Source: Arcanobacterium_A sp034173665
GTDB taxonomy: Bacteria; Actinomycetota; Actinomycetes; Actinomycetales; Actinomycetaceae
Assembly: GCA_034173665.1 (NCBI GenBank)
Contig: JAXFDG010000011.1
Span: 1-14,730 of the forward strand
Length of the DNA: 14,730 bases
Reading direction: 5' to 3'
Positions 1 to 6,750 of this stretch are shown here, piece after piece (positions within the stretch are counted from its first letter, which is position 1; each line of letters begins with the position of its first letter). The translations under genes and the position numbers were made by a program. The notes under the pieces are model-generated. The model saw nothing but the letters and a program-made list of their open reading frames with translations. It was not told where the DNA came from and did not search any database.

Positions 1-840
1 CCGGCAATCCTAGGGGAACTCTTCCGAGCCGGTTTACTTGCCGACGGCGTGCATGCAATTCATTCTTCAGATTTAAAATCTTGGCTGGAAAAGTGGGATG
101 TGCGTGGGAGTGCACCGACTGCCGAAGCGCAAGATTTATTCTCAGTAGCTCCCGGAGGAGTGCGTACTACGCAGGCTTTCTCCCAAGATAAGCGTTGGGA
201 AGAGCTAGATTTGGATAGTGCTGAAGGGTGTATTCGCGCCGTGGAGTCTGCCTACACCAAGGATGGTGGGCTCTGTATGCTTTTTGGTAATTTAGCAGAA
301 GATGGAGCAGTGATTAAGACTGCCGGCATTGACGAAGAATTATTTAATTTCTCCGGGCCAGCACGAGTGGTTGATTCTCAAGAACAAGCAGTTGAATTGA
401 TTTTGAGTAAGAGCGTTAATCCGGGCGACGTCGTAGTTATTCGATATGAGGGGCCAAAAGGCGGTCCGGGAATGCAAGAAATGCTCTACCCGACTTCGTT
501 CCTGAAAGGTTTGGGGCTCGGAAAGAGCTGTGCACTTATCACCGATGGGCGTTTTTCTGGCGGTACTTCCGGCTTAAGTATTGGGCATATTTCACCTGAG
601 GCGGCTTCAGGCGGAATGATTGCGCTTGTTGAAGAAGGCGATCAGATCGTGATTGATATTCCTAACCGGAAGCTGCACCTAGATGTGCCTGAGGAAGTCT
701 TGGCACAACGGAGAATCGCTAAGGGTGCGCTGCCTTGGAGCGGAAATCGCGAGCGCGAAGTATCAAGAGCTCTTAAAGCCTATGCGGCAATGGCAACTTC
801 AGCTTCATTTGGAGCTGTAAGGCAGTTACCTGAAGCTTAA
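1..840 (+). CDS. ilvD: Dihydroxy-acid dehydratase, C-terminal half (5' end outside window)
   Basis: Dehydrates 2,3-dihydroxy-isovalerate and 2,3-dihydroxy-3-methylvalerate to 2-oxo acids, the third common step of valine/isoleucine synthesis, in the cytoplasm using an Fe-S cluster and Mg. The frame is open from base 1, so the gene starts upstream; the ATG at 49 is internal. It begins with the family stretch PAILGELFRAGLLADGVH. The segment GPKGGPGMQEMLYPTS is at about residues 142-157 of the visible part, and the active-site loop TDGRFSGGTSGLSIGHISPE follows, with its serine as visible residue 186. 279 residues are present, roughly half of a usual 560-620 aa protein; the Fe-S cysteines should lie in the missing half. 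It is intact to its TAA stop and is followed by a terminator, so it probably ends its own transcript. Identification is secure. Confidence 0.96.
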   Translation, partial: PAILGELFRAGLLADGVHAIHSSDLKSWLEKWDVRGSAPTAEAQDLFSVAPGGVRTTQAFSQDKRWEELDLDSAEGCIRAVESAYTKDGGLCMLFGNLAEDGAVIKTAGIDEELFNFSGPARVVDSQEQAVELILSKSVNPGDVVVIRYEGPKGGPGMQEMLYPTSFLKGLGLGKSCALITDGRFSGGTSGLSIGHISPEAASGGMIALVEEGDQIVIDIPNRKLHLDVPEEVLAQRRIAKGALPWSGNREREVSRALKAYAAMATSASFGAVRQLPEA

Positions 841-859
841 CTCTGTTTTTTCACAGGTG

Positions 860-900
860 AGGTGTTGCACAATTCTTCTGGGACTTGGGCAACACCTTTT
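860..900 (+). terminator. Intrinsic terminator after ilvD
   Basis: A perfect 9-bp stem (AGGTGTTGC at 860-868 with GCAACACCT at 889-897), a 20-nt loop and a short T run at 897-900. It lies 20 bases after the ilvD stop. The long loop and four-T tail make it moderate in strength, so some read-through into the transporter gene is possible. Confidence 0.7.
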
Positions 901-968
901 CCGTACCGGCACAGGGGATAATTAAAGACGACGTGGCTCAAGTTCGAGTTGCGTTTATCTTGAGGCAC

Positions 969-992
969 TTGGGGAGAGCGAAAGCGCCCCAA
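969..992 (+). promoter_or_regulatory. Hairpin with GAAA loop just before the transporter ribosome binding site
   Basis: TTGGGG (969-974) pairs with CCCCAA (987-992). Inside it a GC/GC pair closes a GAAA tetraloop (979-984 region), leaving a small internal mismatch. It ends 7 bases before the GAGGA Shine-Dalgarno at 999-1003. There is no T tract, so it is not a typical terminator. It may stabilise the mRNA or influence translation start; that role is inference. Confidence 0.4.
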
Positions 993-1011
993 TCGATTGA
1001 GGATATTCTTT

Positions 1012-2613
1012 ATGCAGACCGTATTCGAATTCTTGGCAACGCAGCCAGTATTGCTTGCCTTCTTCTTAGTTGGTGTTGGTATGTTCTTTGGGCATATCAA
1101 AGTCCGTGGTGTTTCACTTGGTGCGGCAGCAGTGTTGTTCTTTGCAATTGCAGTTTCGGCCTGGGGCACTGCTTATGGGGCAGATGTGCATGTTCCTCAT
1201 GAGATTGGCATCATGGGTCTAGCGCTATTTACTTTCGGTATTGGTAATAACTCTGGTCCGTCTTTCTTTGAAAACATTAAGCGTGCTGTGGGTCCAATGG
1301 TCACAATGGTTTTGATGTATATCATTGCGGCTGGAGTTGGATACGCCGTCGGTAAATATATTTTCGAAATGGACATCTCCTTAATTGCTGGAACGTTTGC
1401 TGGTTCAGTAACGAACACTCCAGCTCTTGCAGCTGCCGGGGAGGCTTCAGGAGATCCGCAGCTTGCAACAATTGGATATTCAATTGCCTACCTCTATGGT
1501 GTTATTGGCATGATGATTGCGGCAGCAGTAGCGATTAAGAATTCTGGTTCTGATACTGATAAGCCTGAGCCAGTAACTCACGCTAATTTGCGTGTTGATC
1601 GTGATGATCAGCCACGAATTAAAGAAATTCTCGGTTTATTTAAGAAGAATGTAGAAATTTCGCGAATTCGTCGTGGAGAAACTGGCCCAATTTGGATTCC
1701 GACGCCAGCAGATGTTTTGGAAAAAGATGATCTCATTACTGTTGTGGGTACTACTGCACAGATTGAGAAAATGACTGAACTAGTTGGACACCGTTCTTCA
1801 CATTCCTTACGTGCTGACCGCCGGTTCTTGGATTTCCGTCGAATCACTGTTTCAAAGACGCAACTTGCTGGAAAGACGATTAAAGAAATCGATGCTTATA
1901 TTGCAGAGCATTACGGCGCAGCAATTTCACGCGTTCGCCGTGGTGATACTGATATGGTGGCAACTCCAGATTTCATGCTTGAAATGGGCGATCGCGTTCG
2001 CGTAATCGCACCAACCATGAAGATGAAGCAGCTTTCGGCTTATTTCGGTGATTCCACAAAGGGTTTGACTGATATTAACCCAGTAGCATTAGGCATCGGG
2101 ATTTCTCTTGGTGTATTTATTGGTGCACTAAAGATTCCTTTGCCGGGTGGGTCTGCGTTTGGTATCGGTGCAGCTGCCGGTGCACTGATTATTGGTTTGA
2201 TTTTTGGTCGTCTTGGCCGCATCGGTCCAATGGTTACGGCGCTTCCAAACACTACCTGTGCGGTACTTTCTGAGCTTGGTCTCTTGTTGTTCTTAGCGCA
2301 AGCTGGAACTAATGCCGGATCGCAGATTGCAAATGCATTTACTTCGGGTGCTTGGATTTCAATTCTGATTCTTGGCTTTATTATGACCTCTATCGTAGCT
2401 TGGGGAATGTATCTTGCCATGCGTGCAATCTTCAAGGTCGGTGGAATGCAGCTTTCCGGTATGTTGGGCGGCACACAGACGCAGCCGGCAGTACTAGCAT
2501 TCGCAAATGGACGAACTAATTCTGATCCGCGAGTTGCTCTTGGGTATGCCTTGGTTTACCCAGTGGCAATGATTGGAAAGATTCTTGTCGCAACCGTTCT
2601 TGGGTCACTCTAG
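1012..2613 (+). CDS. AAE-family (AspT/YidE/SucE-like) membrane transporter with two RCK_C domains
   Basis: Likely a secondary transporter of dicarboxylates or amino acids in the cytoplasmic membrane. It shows the internal duplication of the aspartate:alanine exchanger family: membrane segments at about residues 5-180, two TrkA-C/RCK_C-like cytosolic domains at about 190-265 and 270-350, then membrane segments at about 355-533. Each membrane half carries a matching signature, GTFAGSVTNTPALA in the first and GMLGGTQTQPAVLA in the second, and the RCK-like domains share the phrases ISRIRRGETG and ISRVRRGDTD. I chose ATG 1012 (533 aa) over the in-frame TTG at 997 because GAGGA at 999-1003 is a good Shine-Dalgarno 8 bases before the ATG. 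Relatives include AspT (aspartate/alanine exchange) and corynebacterial SucE (succinate export); the substrate here cannot be read from sequence. It stands alone between ilvD and the ilvBNC attenuator. Confidence 0.88.
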   Translation: MQTVFEFLATQPVLLAFFLVGVGMFFGHIKVRGVSLGAAAVLFFAIAVSAWGTAYGADVHVPHEIGIMGLALFTFGIGNNSGPSFFENIKRAVGPMVTMVLMYIIAAGVGYAVGKYIFEMDISLIAGTFAGSVTNTPALAAAGEASGDPQLATIGYSIAYLYGVIGMMIAAAVAIKNSGSDTDKPEPVTHANLRVDRDDQPRIKEILGLFKKNVEISRIRRGETGPIWIPTPADVLEKDDLITVVGTTAQIEKMTELVGHRSSHSLRADRRFLDFRRITVSKTQLAGKTIKEIDAYIAEHYGAAISRVRRGDTDMVATPDFMLEMGDRVRVIAPTMKMKQLSAYFGDSTKGLTDINPVALGIGISLGVFIGALKIPLPGGSAFGIGAAAGALIIGLIFGRLGRIGPMVTALPNTTCAVLSELGLLLFLAQAGTNAGSQIANAFTSGAWISILILGFIMTSIVAWGMYLAMRAIFKVGGMQLSGMLGGTQTQPAVLAFANGRTNSDPRVALGYALVYPVAMIGKILVATVLGSL

Positions 2614-2650
2614 GATTTATATCCAATATTTGAGATATATCGGAACTGGC

Positions 2651-2680
2651 TTGCAGCTGATTAAAATCCACAGATAGGCT
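2651..2680 (+). promoter_or_regulatory. Predicted ilvBNC promoter
   Basis: TTGCAG (2651-2656) and TAGGCT (2675-2680) are separated by 18 bases, matching the loose actinobacterial TTGNNN/TANNNT pattern. The -10 ends 6 bases before A2687, the first base of the leader-peptide ATG. Transcription would therefore start at or next to that A and the leader peptide would be translated without a 5' leader. Assigned by eye only. Confidence 0.5.
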
Positions 2681-2686
2681 GAAGAC

Positions 2687-2719
2687 ATGAAGAAAATGCA
2701 TCTAGTCGTGATTAAGTAG
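2687..2719 (+). CDS. ilvBNC leader peptide (MKKMHLVVIK), attenuation sensor
   Basis: A 10-codon open frame, ATG at 2687 and TAG at 2717-2719, reading Met-Lys-Lys-Met-His-Leu-Val-Val-Ile-Lys. Four consecutive codons call for the three branched-chain amino acids made by this pathway, in a peptide that ends 34 bases before an intrinsic terminator and 111 bases before ilvB. This is the arrangement known for ribosome-mediated attenuation, described for corynebacterial ilvBNC, whose leader peptide is also rich in valine and isoleucine. Shortage of charged Leu, Val or Ile tRNA should stall the ribosome here and change folding of the RNA beyond. There is no strong Shine-Dalgarno (only AGG at 2676-2678), which fits either weak initiation or a leaderless start. 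Functional assignment is inference, but the codon content makes chance unlikely. Confidence 0.8.
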   Translation: MKKMHLVVIK

Positions 2720-2753
2720 CGCACCTGTTGGTACGTTGCTTCGGCTGGTGCGC
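2719..2753 (+). promoter_or_regulatory. Leader hairpin between the leader-peptide stop and the terminator
   Basis: GCGCACC (2719-2725) pairs perfectly with GGTGCGC (2747-2753). The stem can extend past a U-U mismatch by GTTGG (2727-2731) with TCGGC (2741-2745), using G-U pairs. Its 5' arm starts in the leader stop codon, so a ribosome paused at the isoleucine codon or stop would cover it. It abuts the terminator stem. A rival pairing, GTTGG 2727-2731 with CCAAC 2767-2771, would invade the terminator; it is short, and I cannot settle the antiterminator by eye. Confidence 0.6.
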
Positions 2754-2785
2754 AAACCCCTCGGACCCAACGAGGGGTTTTTGTT
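2754..2785 (+). terminator. Intrinsic terminator of the ilvBNC attenuator
   Basis: A perfect 10-bp stem: AAACCCCTCG (2754-2763) with CGAGGGGTTT (2771-2780), a 7-nt loop and a T-rich tail (TTTTTGTT across the stem end). It stands before ilvB rather than after a gene, 34 bases past the leader-peptide stop, so it serves as the attenuator terminator. Confidence 0.85.
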
Positions 2786-2830
2786 ACCTCTCATAAAAGT
2801 GTTAGAGGTGGCAGGAGAAAAGGAGATATT

Positions 2831-4663
2831 ATGACGACCTCAAATACTGGAAGTGCCAATACTTCTGGGATGCCGGAGAGTTTAGCGAAAGCTCTGGCAC
2901 GTGAGCCAATTCGGGAAGCTTCTACTGGAGCCCGGAATATTGTACGAGCTCTAGAAGAACTTGGGGTCACGGATGTCTTCGGCCTTCCAGGTGGGGCGAT
3001 TCTTCCTACCTATGATCCACTTTTCAGCTCGGAAAAACTGCGGCATATTCTTGTGCGTCATGAGCAAGGGGCCGGACACGCGGCTGAAGGATATGCAGTT
3101 TCTTCAGGGAATGTCGGTGTTTGTATCGCGACTTCCGGACCCGGTGCAACAAATCTAGTGACAGCTCTTTTAGATGCAAATCTTGATTCTGTTCCAATTG
3201 TGGCAATTACTGGTCAGGTTGGGGCAAGCGCAATTGGTACGGATGCGTTCCAAGAAGCAGATATTATTGGTGCCTCGCTGCCATTAACGAAACATTCTTT
3301 CCTTATCACTGATCCAGAAGAGATTCCACAGCGAATTGCAGAAGCTTTTTATTTGGCGCAGTCGGGTCGTCCCGGGCCAGTGATTGTTGATGTAACTAAG
3401 TCGGCGCAGGCAGCAGAATGTGATTTCGTCTGGCCGCCAAAACTTGATTTGCCTGGTTACAACCCGGCAATTACCCCGTCTCGTACCAAGACTGTTGCGG
3501 CGGCTGAAATGATTGCTGCGGCAAAGAAGCCGGTTTTGTATGTTGGCGGTGGAGCTGTTCGTTCTGGAGCTTGGGCCGAGTTACGGGAACTTGTTGATTT
3601 AACTGATATCCCAGTAGTGACGACTTTAAATGCGCGGGGAGTTTTCCCGGATTCAGATCCGCACTGTTTAGGAATGCCGGGAATGCATGGAACGGTTCCG
3701 GCAGTTCTCGCTCTGCAAAAGTCTGATTTGTTAATTACTCTAGGTGCTCGTTTTGATGATCGAGTCACAGGGAAGCTTGATTCTTTTGCTCCAGAAGCAA
3801 AAGTGATTCACGCGGATATTGATCAAGCTGAAATTTCAAAGAATCGTTATGCGGATATCGCGCTTTTAGGGGACTTGAAAGAAAGTTTGCGATTGCTGAA
3901 CGCACAGCTACCAAAGACTTTTGAAGTTTCTGGAAAACCAGATTTGCAATCTTGGTGGACTTTCTTGAATGGGCTTGTAAACTCTTATCCGCTTGGTTGG
4001 GAGGAGCCAAAGGACGGTTTATTAAGTCCGCAATATGTTTTAAGTCGTTTAGGTGAGCTTGCTCCGGAAGCAATTTTTGCTACTGGAGTAGGGCAGCATC
4101 AAATGTGGGCAACTCAGTTTGTACGCCCGAATACTCCGCGGCATTTTATTACCTCTTGTGGTGCCGGAACGATGGGATTTGGAGTGCCGGCAGCAATGGG
4201 GGCACAAGTTGCGAATCCGGAAAAAACTGTTTGGTGTATTGACGGCGACGGTTCTTTCCAAATGACGAACCAAGAGTTGGCAACCTGCCGTTTGAATAAT
4301 ATTCCGATTAAGGTTGCGTTAATTAACAACTCTTCTTTGGGAATGGTTCGGCAATGGCAGAACTTATTCTATGGCGCCCGGTATTCGAATACAGATTTAA
4401 ATACCGGCGCTGGAACTGTGAGAATTCCAAATTTTGAATTACTTGCTCAGGCGTATGACTGTGCTTCAATTCGAGTTGAACGAGTTGAAGACGTCGATGC
4501 AGCAATTCAACAGGCTATGGAAATTAATGATCGTCCGGTAGTAGTGGAATTTGTGGTCTCTCCAGATTCAATGGTTTGGCCAATGGTTGCAGCAGGCGTA
4601 TCTAACGATGAAATTATGTATGCGCGAGATCAGCGCCCAGACTTTAGTGATGATGAGGAGTAA
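2831..4663 (+). CDS. ilvB: Acetolactate synthase, large catalytic subunit
   Basis: Condenses two pyruvates to 2-acetolactate, or pyruvate with 2-oxobutyrate to 2-aceto-2-hydroxybutyrate, the first common step of valine/leucine and isoleucine synthesis; uses thiamine diphosphate, Mg and FAD. 610 aa, usual length. The N-terminal pyrimidine-binding domain contains VRHEQGAGHAAEGYA with the catalytic glutamate at residue 78. The central FAD-binding domain includes GARFDDRVTGKLDSFAP. The C-terminal ThDP motif runs from GDGSF at 472-476 to NN at 499-500, followed by LGMVRQWQNLFY. The first 30 residues are a variable extension. Start ATG has AGGAG at 2821-2825, 5 bases away. ilvN follows after 3 bases, and the stop region supplies its ribosome binding site, so the two subunits are translationally linked. 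Expression should be controlled by the upstream attenuator. Confidence 0.97.
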   Translation: MTTSNTGSANTSGMPESLAKALAREPIREASTGARNIVRALEELGVTDVFGLPGGAILPTYDPLFSSEKLRHILVRHEQGAGHAAEGYAVSSGNVGVCIATSGPGATNLVTALLDANLDSVPIVAITGQVGASAIGTDAFQEADIIGASLPLTKHSFLITDPEEIPQRIAEAFYLAQSGRPGPVIVDVTKSAQAAECDFVWPPKLDLPGYNPAITPSRTKTVAAAEMIAAAKKPVLYVGGGAVRSGAWAELRELVDLTDIPVVTTLNARGVFPDSDPHCLGMPGMHGTVPAVLALQKSDLLITLGARFDDRVTGKLDSFAPEAKVIHADIDQAEISKNRYADIALLGDLKESLRLLNAQLPKTFEVSGKPDLQSWWTFLNGLVNSYPLGWEEPKDGLLSPQYVLSRLGELAPEAIFATGVGQHQMWATQFVRPNTPRHFITSCGAGTMGFGVPAAMGAQVANPEKTVWCIDGDGSFQMTNQELATCRLNNIPIKVALINNSSLGMVRQWQNLFYGARYSNTDLNTGAGTVRIPNFELLAQAYDCASIRVERVEDVDAAIQQAMEINDRPVVVEFVVSPDSMVWPMVAAGVSNDEIMYARDQRPDFSDDEE

Positions 4664-4666
4664 GCG

Positions 4667-5197
4667 ATGAGTGAGCGTCATACATTTTCCGTATTGGTGG
4701 AAAATAAGCCAGGTGTTTTGGCTCGAGTTTCCGGGTTATTTGCACGCCGTGCCTTCAATATTCATTCTCTTGCAGTTGGGCCTACAGAAGATCCGTTGCT
4801 TTCGCGCATTACTCTCGTGGTTGATGCGAAAGAACTTCCAATTGTGCAATTGCAGCGGCAACTAAACAAGCTCGTGAATGTGATTCATATTGAAGAGCTA
4901 GAAGATGAAATTTCGGTGCATCGTCGTCTGGTCTTGGTAAAGGTGGCAGCGAATGATGTGAATCGGACAAACGTTTTGCAGATTGTTGAAATGTTCCGGG
5001 CGCGAATTGTGGATGTAGTGCCAGATGCGGTTACTGTCGAAGCCACTGGTTCTGAATCTAAGGTGAAAGCACTTCTAACGGCTCTTGCACCTTATGGGGT
5101 AAAAGAAATCGTACAGTCTGGAACTGTGGCTATTGGCCGTGGAGCGCGTTCTGTGAGTGAGCAAGTACTGTTGGAGTTGCAAGCGGACTCTGAATAG
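4667..5197 (+). CDS. ilvN: Acetolactate synthase, small regulatory subunit
   Basis: Binds IlvB, raises its activity and confers feedback inhibition by branched-chain amino acids (valine in the well-studied enzymes). 176 aa, a usual length. The N-terminal ACT domain (about 4-78) begins with HTFSVLVENKPGVLARVSGLF and ARRAFNIHSLAVGPTED, the effector-binding face of the family. A C-terminal ACT-like domain follows (about 84-165), with RRLVLVKVAAN and FRARIVDVVPDAVTVEATG. GAGGAG at 4655-4660, inside the end of ilvB, serves as ribosome binding site 6 bases before the ATG, giving near-coupled translation. The ACT effector loop looks intact, so I expect normal feedback control. Confidence 0.96.
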   Translation: MSERHTFSVLVENKPGVLARVSGLFARRAFNIHSLAVGPTEDPLLSRITLVVDAKELPIVQLQRQLNKLVNVIHIEELEDEISVHRRLVLVKVAANDVNRTNVLQIVEMFRARIVDVVPDAVTVEATGSESKVKALLTALAPYGVKEIVQSGTVAIGRGARSVSEQVLLELQADSE

Positions 5198-5214
5198 TTC
5201 GGTTCGGAGATTTT

Positions 5215-5290
5215 GTGAGTACTTCAGATCAGAGTGAGTATTTCGAATCGGCGTGAGTGCTTCGGGTCGGAGCGAGTACTTCGAGGCAGA
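5215..5290 (+). repeat. Four tandem 19-bp imperfect repeats between ilvN and ilvC
   Basis: Units start at 5215, 5234, 5253 and 5272, each exactly 19 bp with no gaps. Unit 1 reads GTGAGTACTTCAGATCAGA; the shared core is G(T/C)GAGT(A/G)(C/T)TTC followed by a variable end. A partial copy, TTCGGTTCGGA, lies at 5198-5208, so the array begins right at the ilvN stop. It is non-coding in context and sits in the ilvN-ilvC transcript. Function unknown. Confidence 0.85.
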
Positions 5291-5303
5291 TTTAAATAAT
5301 CTG
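5287..5303 (+). promoter_or_regulatory. Small perfect hairpin directly after the 19-bp repeats
   Basis: CAGATT (5287-5292) pairs with AATCTG (5298-5303) around a TAAAT loop. It overlaps the last four bases of the repeat array. There is no T run after it, so it is not a convincing terminator; it may mark an RNA processing site between ilvN and ilvC. I could not assign an ilvC promoter in 5304-5400: TACTCT at 5355-5360 resembles a -10 but has no matching -35. Confidence 0.3.
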
Positions 5304-5407
5304 ATCAAAATGGGTAGCTAGTGAGACTATCCGGCAAGATAAAGAAAAAGTGCGTACTCTAGAGACAAGCAATTTGAGATACGCCAGCTAAATATTAGGA
5401 GTTATCC

Positions 5408-6433
5408 ATGGCAGAGATTTTCTATGATGCAGATGCTGATTTGAACTTGATTCAGTCGAAGAAGGTTGCAGTTATTGGGTACGGCTCACAGGGCCATGCC
5501 CATGCTCTTAATCTTCGTGATTCTGGAGTGGACGTTGTGGTGGGCTTGCGTGCTGGTTCTGCGTCTGTAGCAAAGGCTGAGGAGCAGGGGCTACAAGTAG
5601 CCACAGTTGGTGAAGCAGTCGCACAGGCAGATGTAGTTATGTTGCTTGCGCCAGATCAGCATCAGCGTAAGATTTACGCTGAAGAAATTGAACCAAATTT
5701 GAAGCCGGATGCAGCGCTTTTCTTTGCGCATGGTTTTAACATTCGTTTTGGTTACATCAAGCCAGGTGCAGGTCACGATATTTGTATGGTAGCGCCAAAG
5801 GGGCCAGGGCACACTGTCCGTCGTCAGTTCGAAGAAGGTCGTGGTGTTCCTTGTATCGTTGCAGTTGAACAAGACGCTTCGGGGGCAGCATGGGACTTAG
5901 CATTATCGTATGCAAAGGCAATTGGTGGAACTCGTGCCGGGGTAATTAAGACTTCGTTTACTGAAGAAACTGAAACCGATTTATTTGGTGAGCAGGCAGT
6001 TCTTTGTGGCGGCGTTTCACAGTTGATTCAGTATGGTTTTGAAACCCTAACTGAAGCTGGATACCAGCCTGAAATTGCTTACTTTGAAGTACTTCATGAA
6101 TTGAAGCTGATTGTTGATTTGATTAACGAGGGTGGTATTTCTAAGCAGCGCTGGTCAATTTCGGATACAGCTGAGTTCGGTGACTATGTTTCTGGCCCGC
6201 GGGTGATTGATCCAAAGGTCAAGGATCAAATGAAGGATGTGCTCACCGATATTCAAAATGGCGCGTTCGCAAAACGCTTTATCGACGATCAAGATAACGG
6301 TGGCGTTGAATTTAAGGAACTTCGCGCAAAGGGCGAGAACCATCCAATTGAGAAGGTTGGCGTAGAACTACGGAAGATGTTCGCTTGGGAAACTCGCGAT
6401 GAAGACTACACCGATGGAAATGCTGGTCGGTAA
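5408..6433 (+). CDS. ilvC: Ketol-acid reductoisomerase (class I, NADPH type)
   Basis: Isomerises and reduces 2-acetolactate or 2-aceto-2-hydroxybutyrate to the dihydroxy acids that IlvD uses. 341 aa, the short class I form. The N-terminal Rossmann domain has GYGSQGH (24-30); the loop GLRAGSASVAK (47-57) with arginine and serines is of the phosphate-binding kind, suggesting NADPH. The C-terminal knotted domain carries the metal ligands in FTEETETDLFGEQ (D191, E195) and EVLHE (E227, E231), matching family positions. Start ATG has AGGAG at 5397-5401. It follows ilvN by 210 bases containing tandem repeats, so it may be co-transcribed from the attenuated promoter or also have its own. A strong terminator follows. 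Complete and unremarkable. Confidence 0.97.
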   Translation: MAEIFYDADADLNLIQSKKVAVIGYGSQGHAHALNLRDSGVDVVVGLRAGSASVAKAEEQGLQVATVGEAVAQADVVMLLAPDQHQRKIYAEEIEPNLKPDAALFFAHGFNIRFGYIKPGAGHDICMVAPKGPGHTVRRQFEEGRGVPCIVAVEQDASGAAWDLALSYAKAIGGTRAGVIKTSFTEETETDLFGEQAVLCGGVSQLIQYGFETLTEAGYQPEIAYFEVLHELKLIVDLINEGGISKQRWSISDTAEFGDYVSGPRVIDPKVKDQMKDVLTDIQNGAFAKRFIDDQDNGGVEFKELRAKGENHPIEKVGVELRKMFAWETRDEDYTDGNAGR

Positions 6434-6492
6434 GAGTTCTCAAAAAATTTAGTGATGCGGATTGTGTAAATACAATTCCATGACTACGGTTT

Positions 6493-6540
6493 AATAAATT
6501 GGCGAAGTGAGTATGAAAATACTGCTTCGCCAATTTATTT
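6493..6540 (+). terminator. Strong terminator after ilvC
   Basis: A perfect 15-bp inverted repeat: 6493-6507 pairs with 6525-6539, GC-rich at the inside (TTGGCGAAG with CTTCGCCAA) and A/T-rich at the outside. Inner GTAT (6511-6514) and ATAC (6519-6522) close a GAAA loop. The A-rich left and T-rich right edges would make it work in either direction. It ends the ilvBNC unit. Confidence 0.85.
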
Positions 6541-6565
6541 TGGAAAAAATAATCAGAGTCTAAGG

Positions 6566-6571
6566 TATATT
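6566..6571 (+). promoter_or_regulatory. Possible -10 element for a leaderless small ORF
   Basis: TATATT ends 6 bases before the ATG at 6578, the distance expected if transcription starts on the A of the start codon. There is no recognisable -35, and no strong Shine-Dalgarno before the ATG (only GAGA, too close). Weak evidence, by eye. Confidence 0.35.
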
Positions 6572-6577
6572 GAGAAC

Positions 6578-6706
6578 ATGACTTTTAATGACTCAGAGTT
6601 CACTCCGCGGCGTCCAAATCTATTTCGCAAGGTTACAGCACTAGTGTTGATATTTGCCTTAGTGGGCTCAGCTTTGATTGCTGCGATTTCTTTAGCAATT
6701 GGGTAA
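6578..6706 (+). CDS. Small single-span membrane protein, 42 aa, unknown function
   Basis: I do not recognise this gene. The frame runs from ATG 6578 to TAA 6704-6706. The N-terminus is polar with a basic cluster (SEFTPRRPNLFRK, residues 6-18), followed by one hydrophobic helix over about residues 19-42 rich in Ala, Val, Leu and Ile, ending at the C-terminus. Basic residues before the helix predict an inside N-terminus. It lies between the ilvC terminator and the secreted lipase gene, 44 bases upstream of the latter on the same strand, so the two could share a transcript. Start evidence is limited to the -10-like TATATT. The clean basic-then-hydrophobic design in a stretch with no other gene favours a real small protein over chance, but only comparison with relatives can prove it. 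A signal-peptide remnant is an alternative, although no cleavage site is evident. Confidence 0.5.
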   Translation: MTFNDSEFTPRRPNLFRKVTALVLIFALVGSALIAAISLAIG

Positions 6707-6750
6707 TTAATCGTCGTCATACTTATTCCAGTCGTGAAAGTAGAGTTGCG

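Noticed and set aside
997..1011. TTG at 997 as the transporter start
   Set aside because: It lies on the Shine-Dalgarno of the ATG at 1012, which is the better start; using it would leave no ribosome binding site.
837..1202. Overlapping open frames on both strands between ilvD and the transporter
   Set aside because: They cover the ilvD terminator and the transporter start, have no domain-like content and no ribosome binding site.
2618..2639. TATATC/GATATA inverted repeat after the transporter as a terminator
   Set aside because: Six A/T-rich pairs and no T tract give too weak a hairpin; transporter transcripts may instead run into the ilvB attenuator terminator.
3457..4505. Several minus-strand open frames inside ilvB
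   Set aside because: They are antisense shadows of a strongly conserved gene, with no recognisable protein features.
5215..5290. 19-bp repeats as a CRISPR array
   Set aside because: The units are contiguous with no spacers and drift from copy to copy; no cas genes are present.
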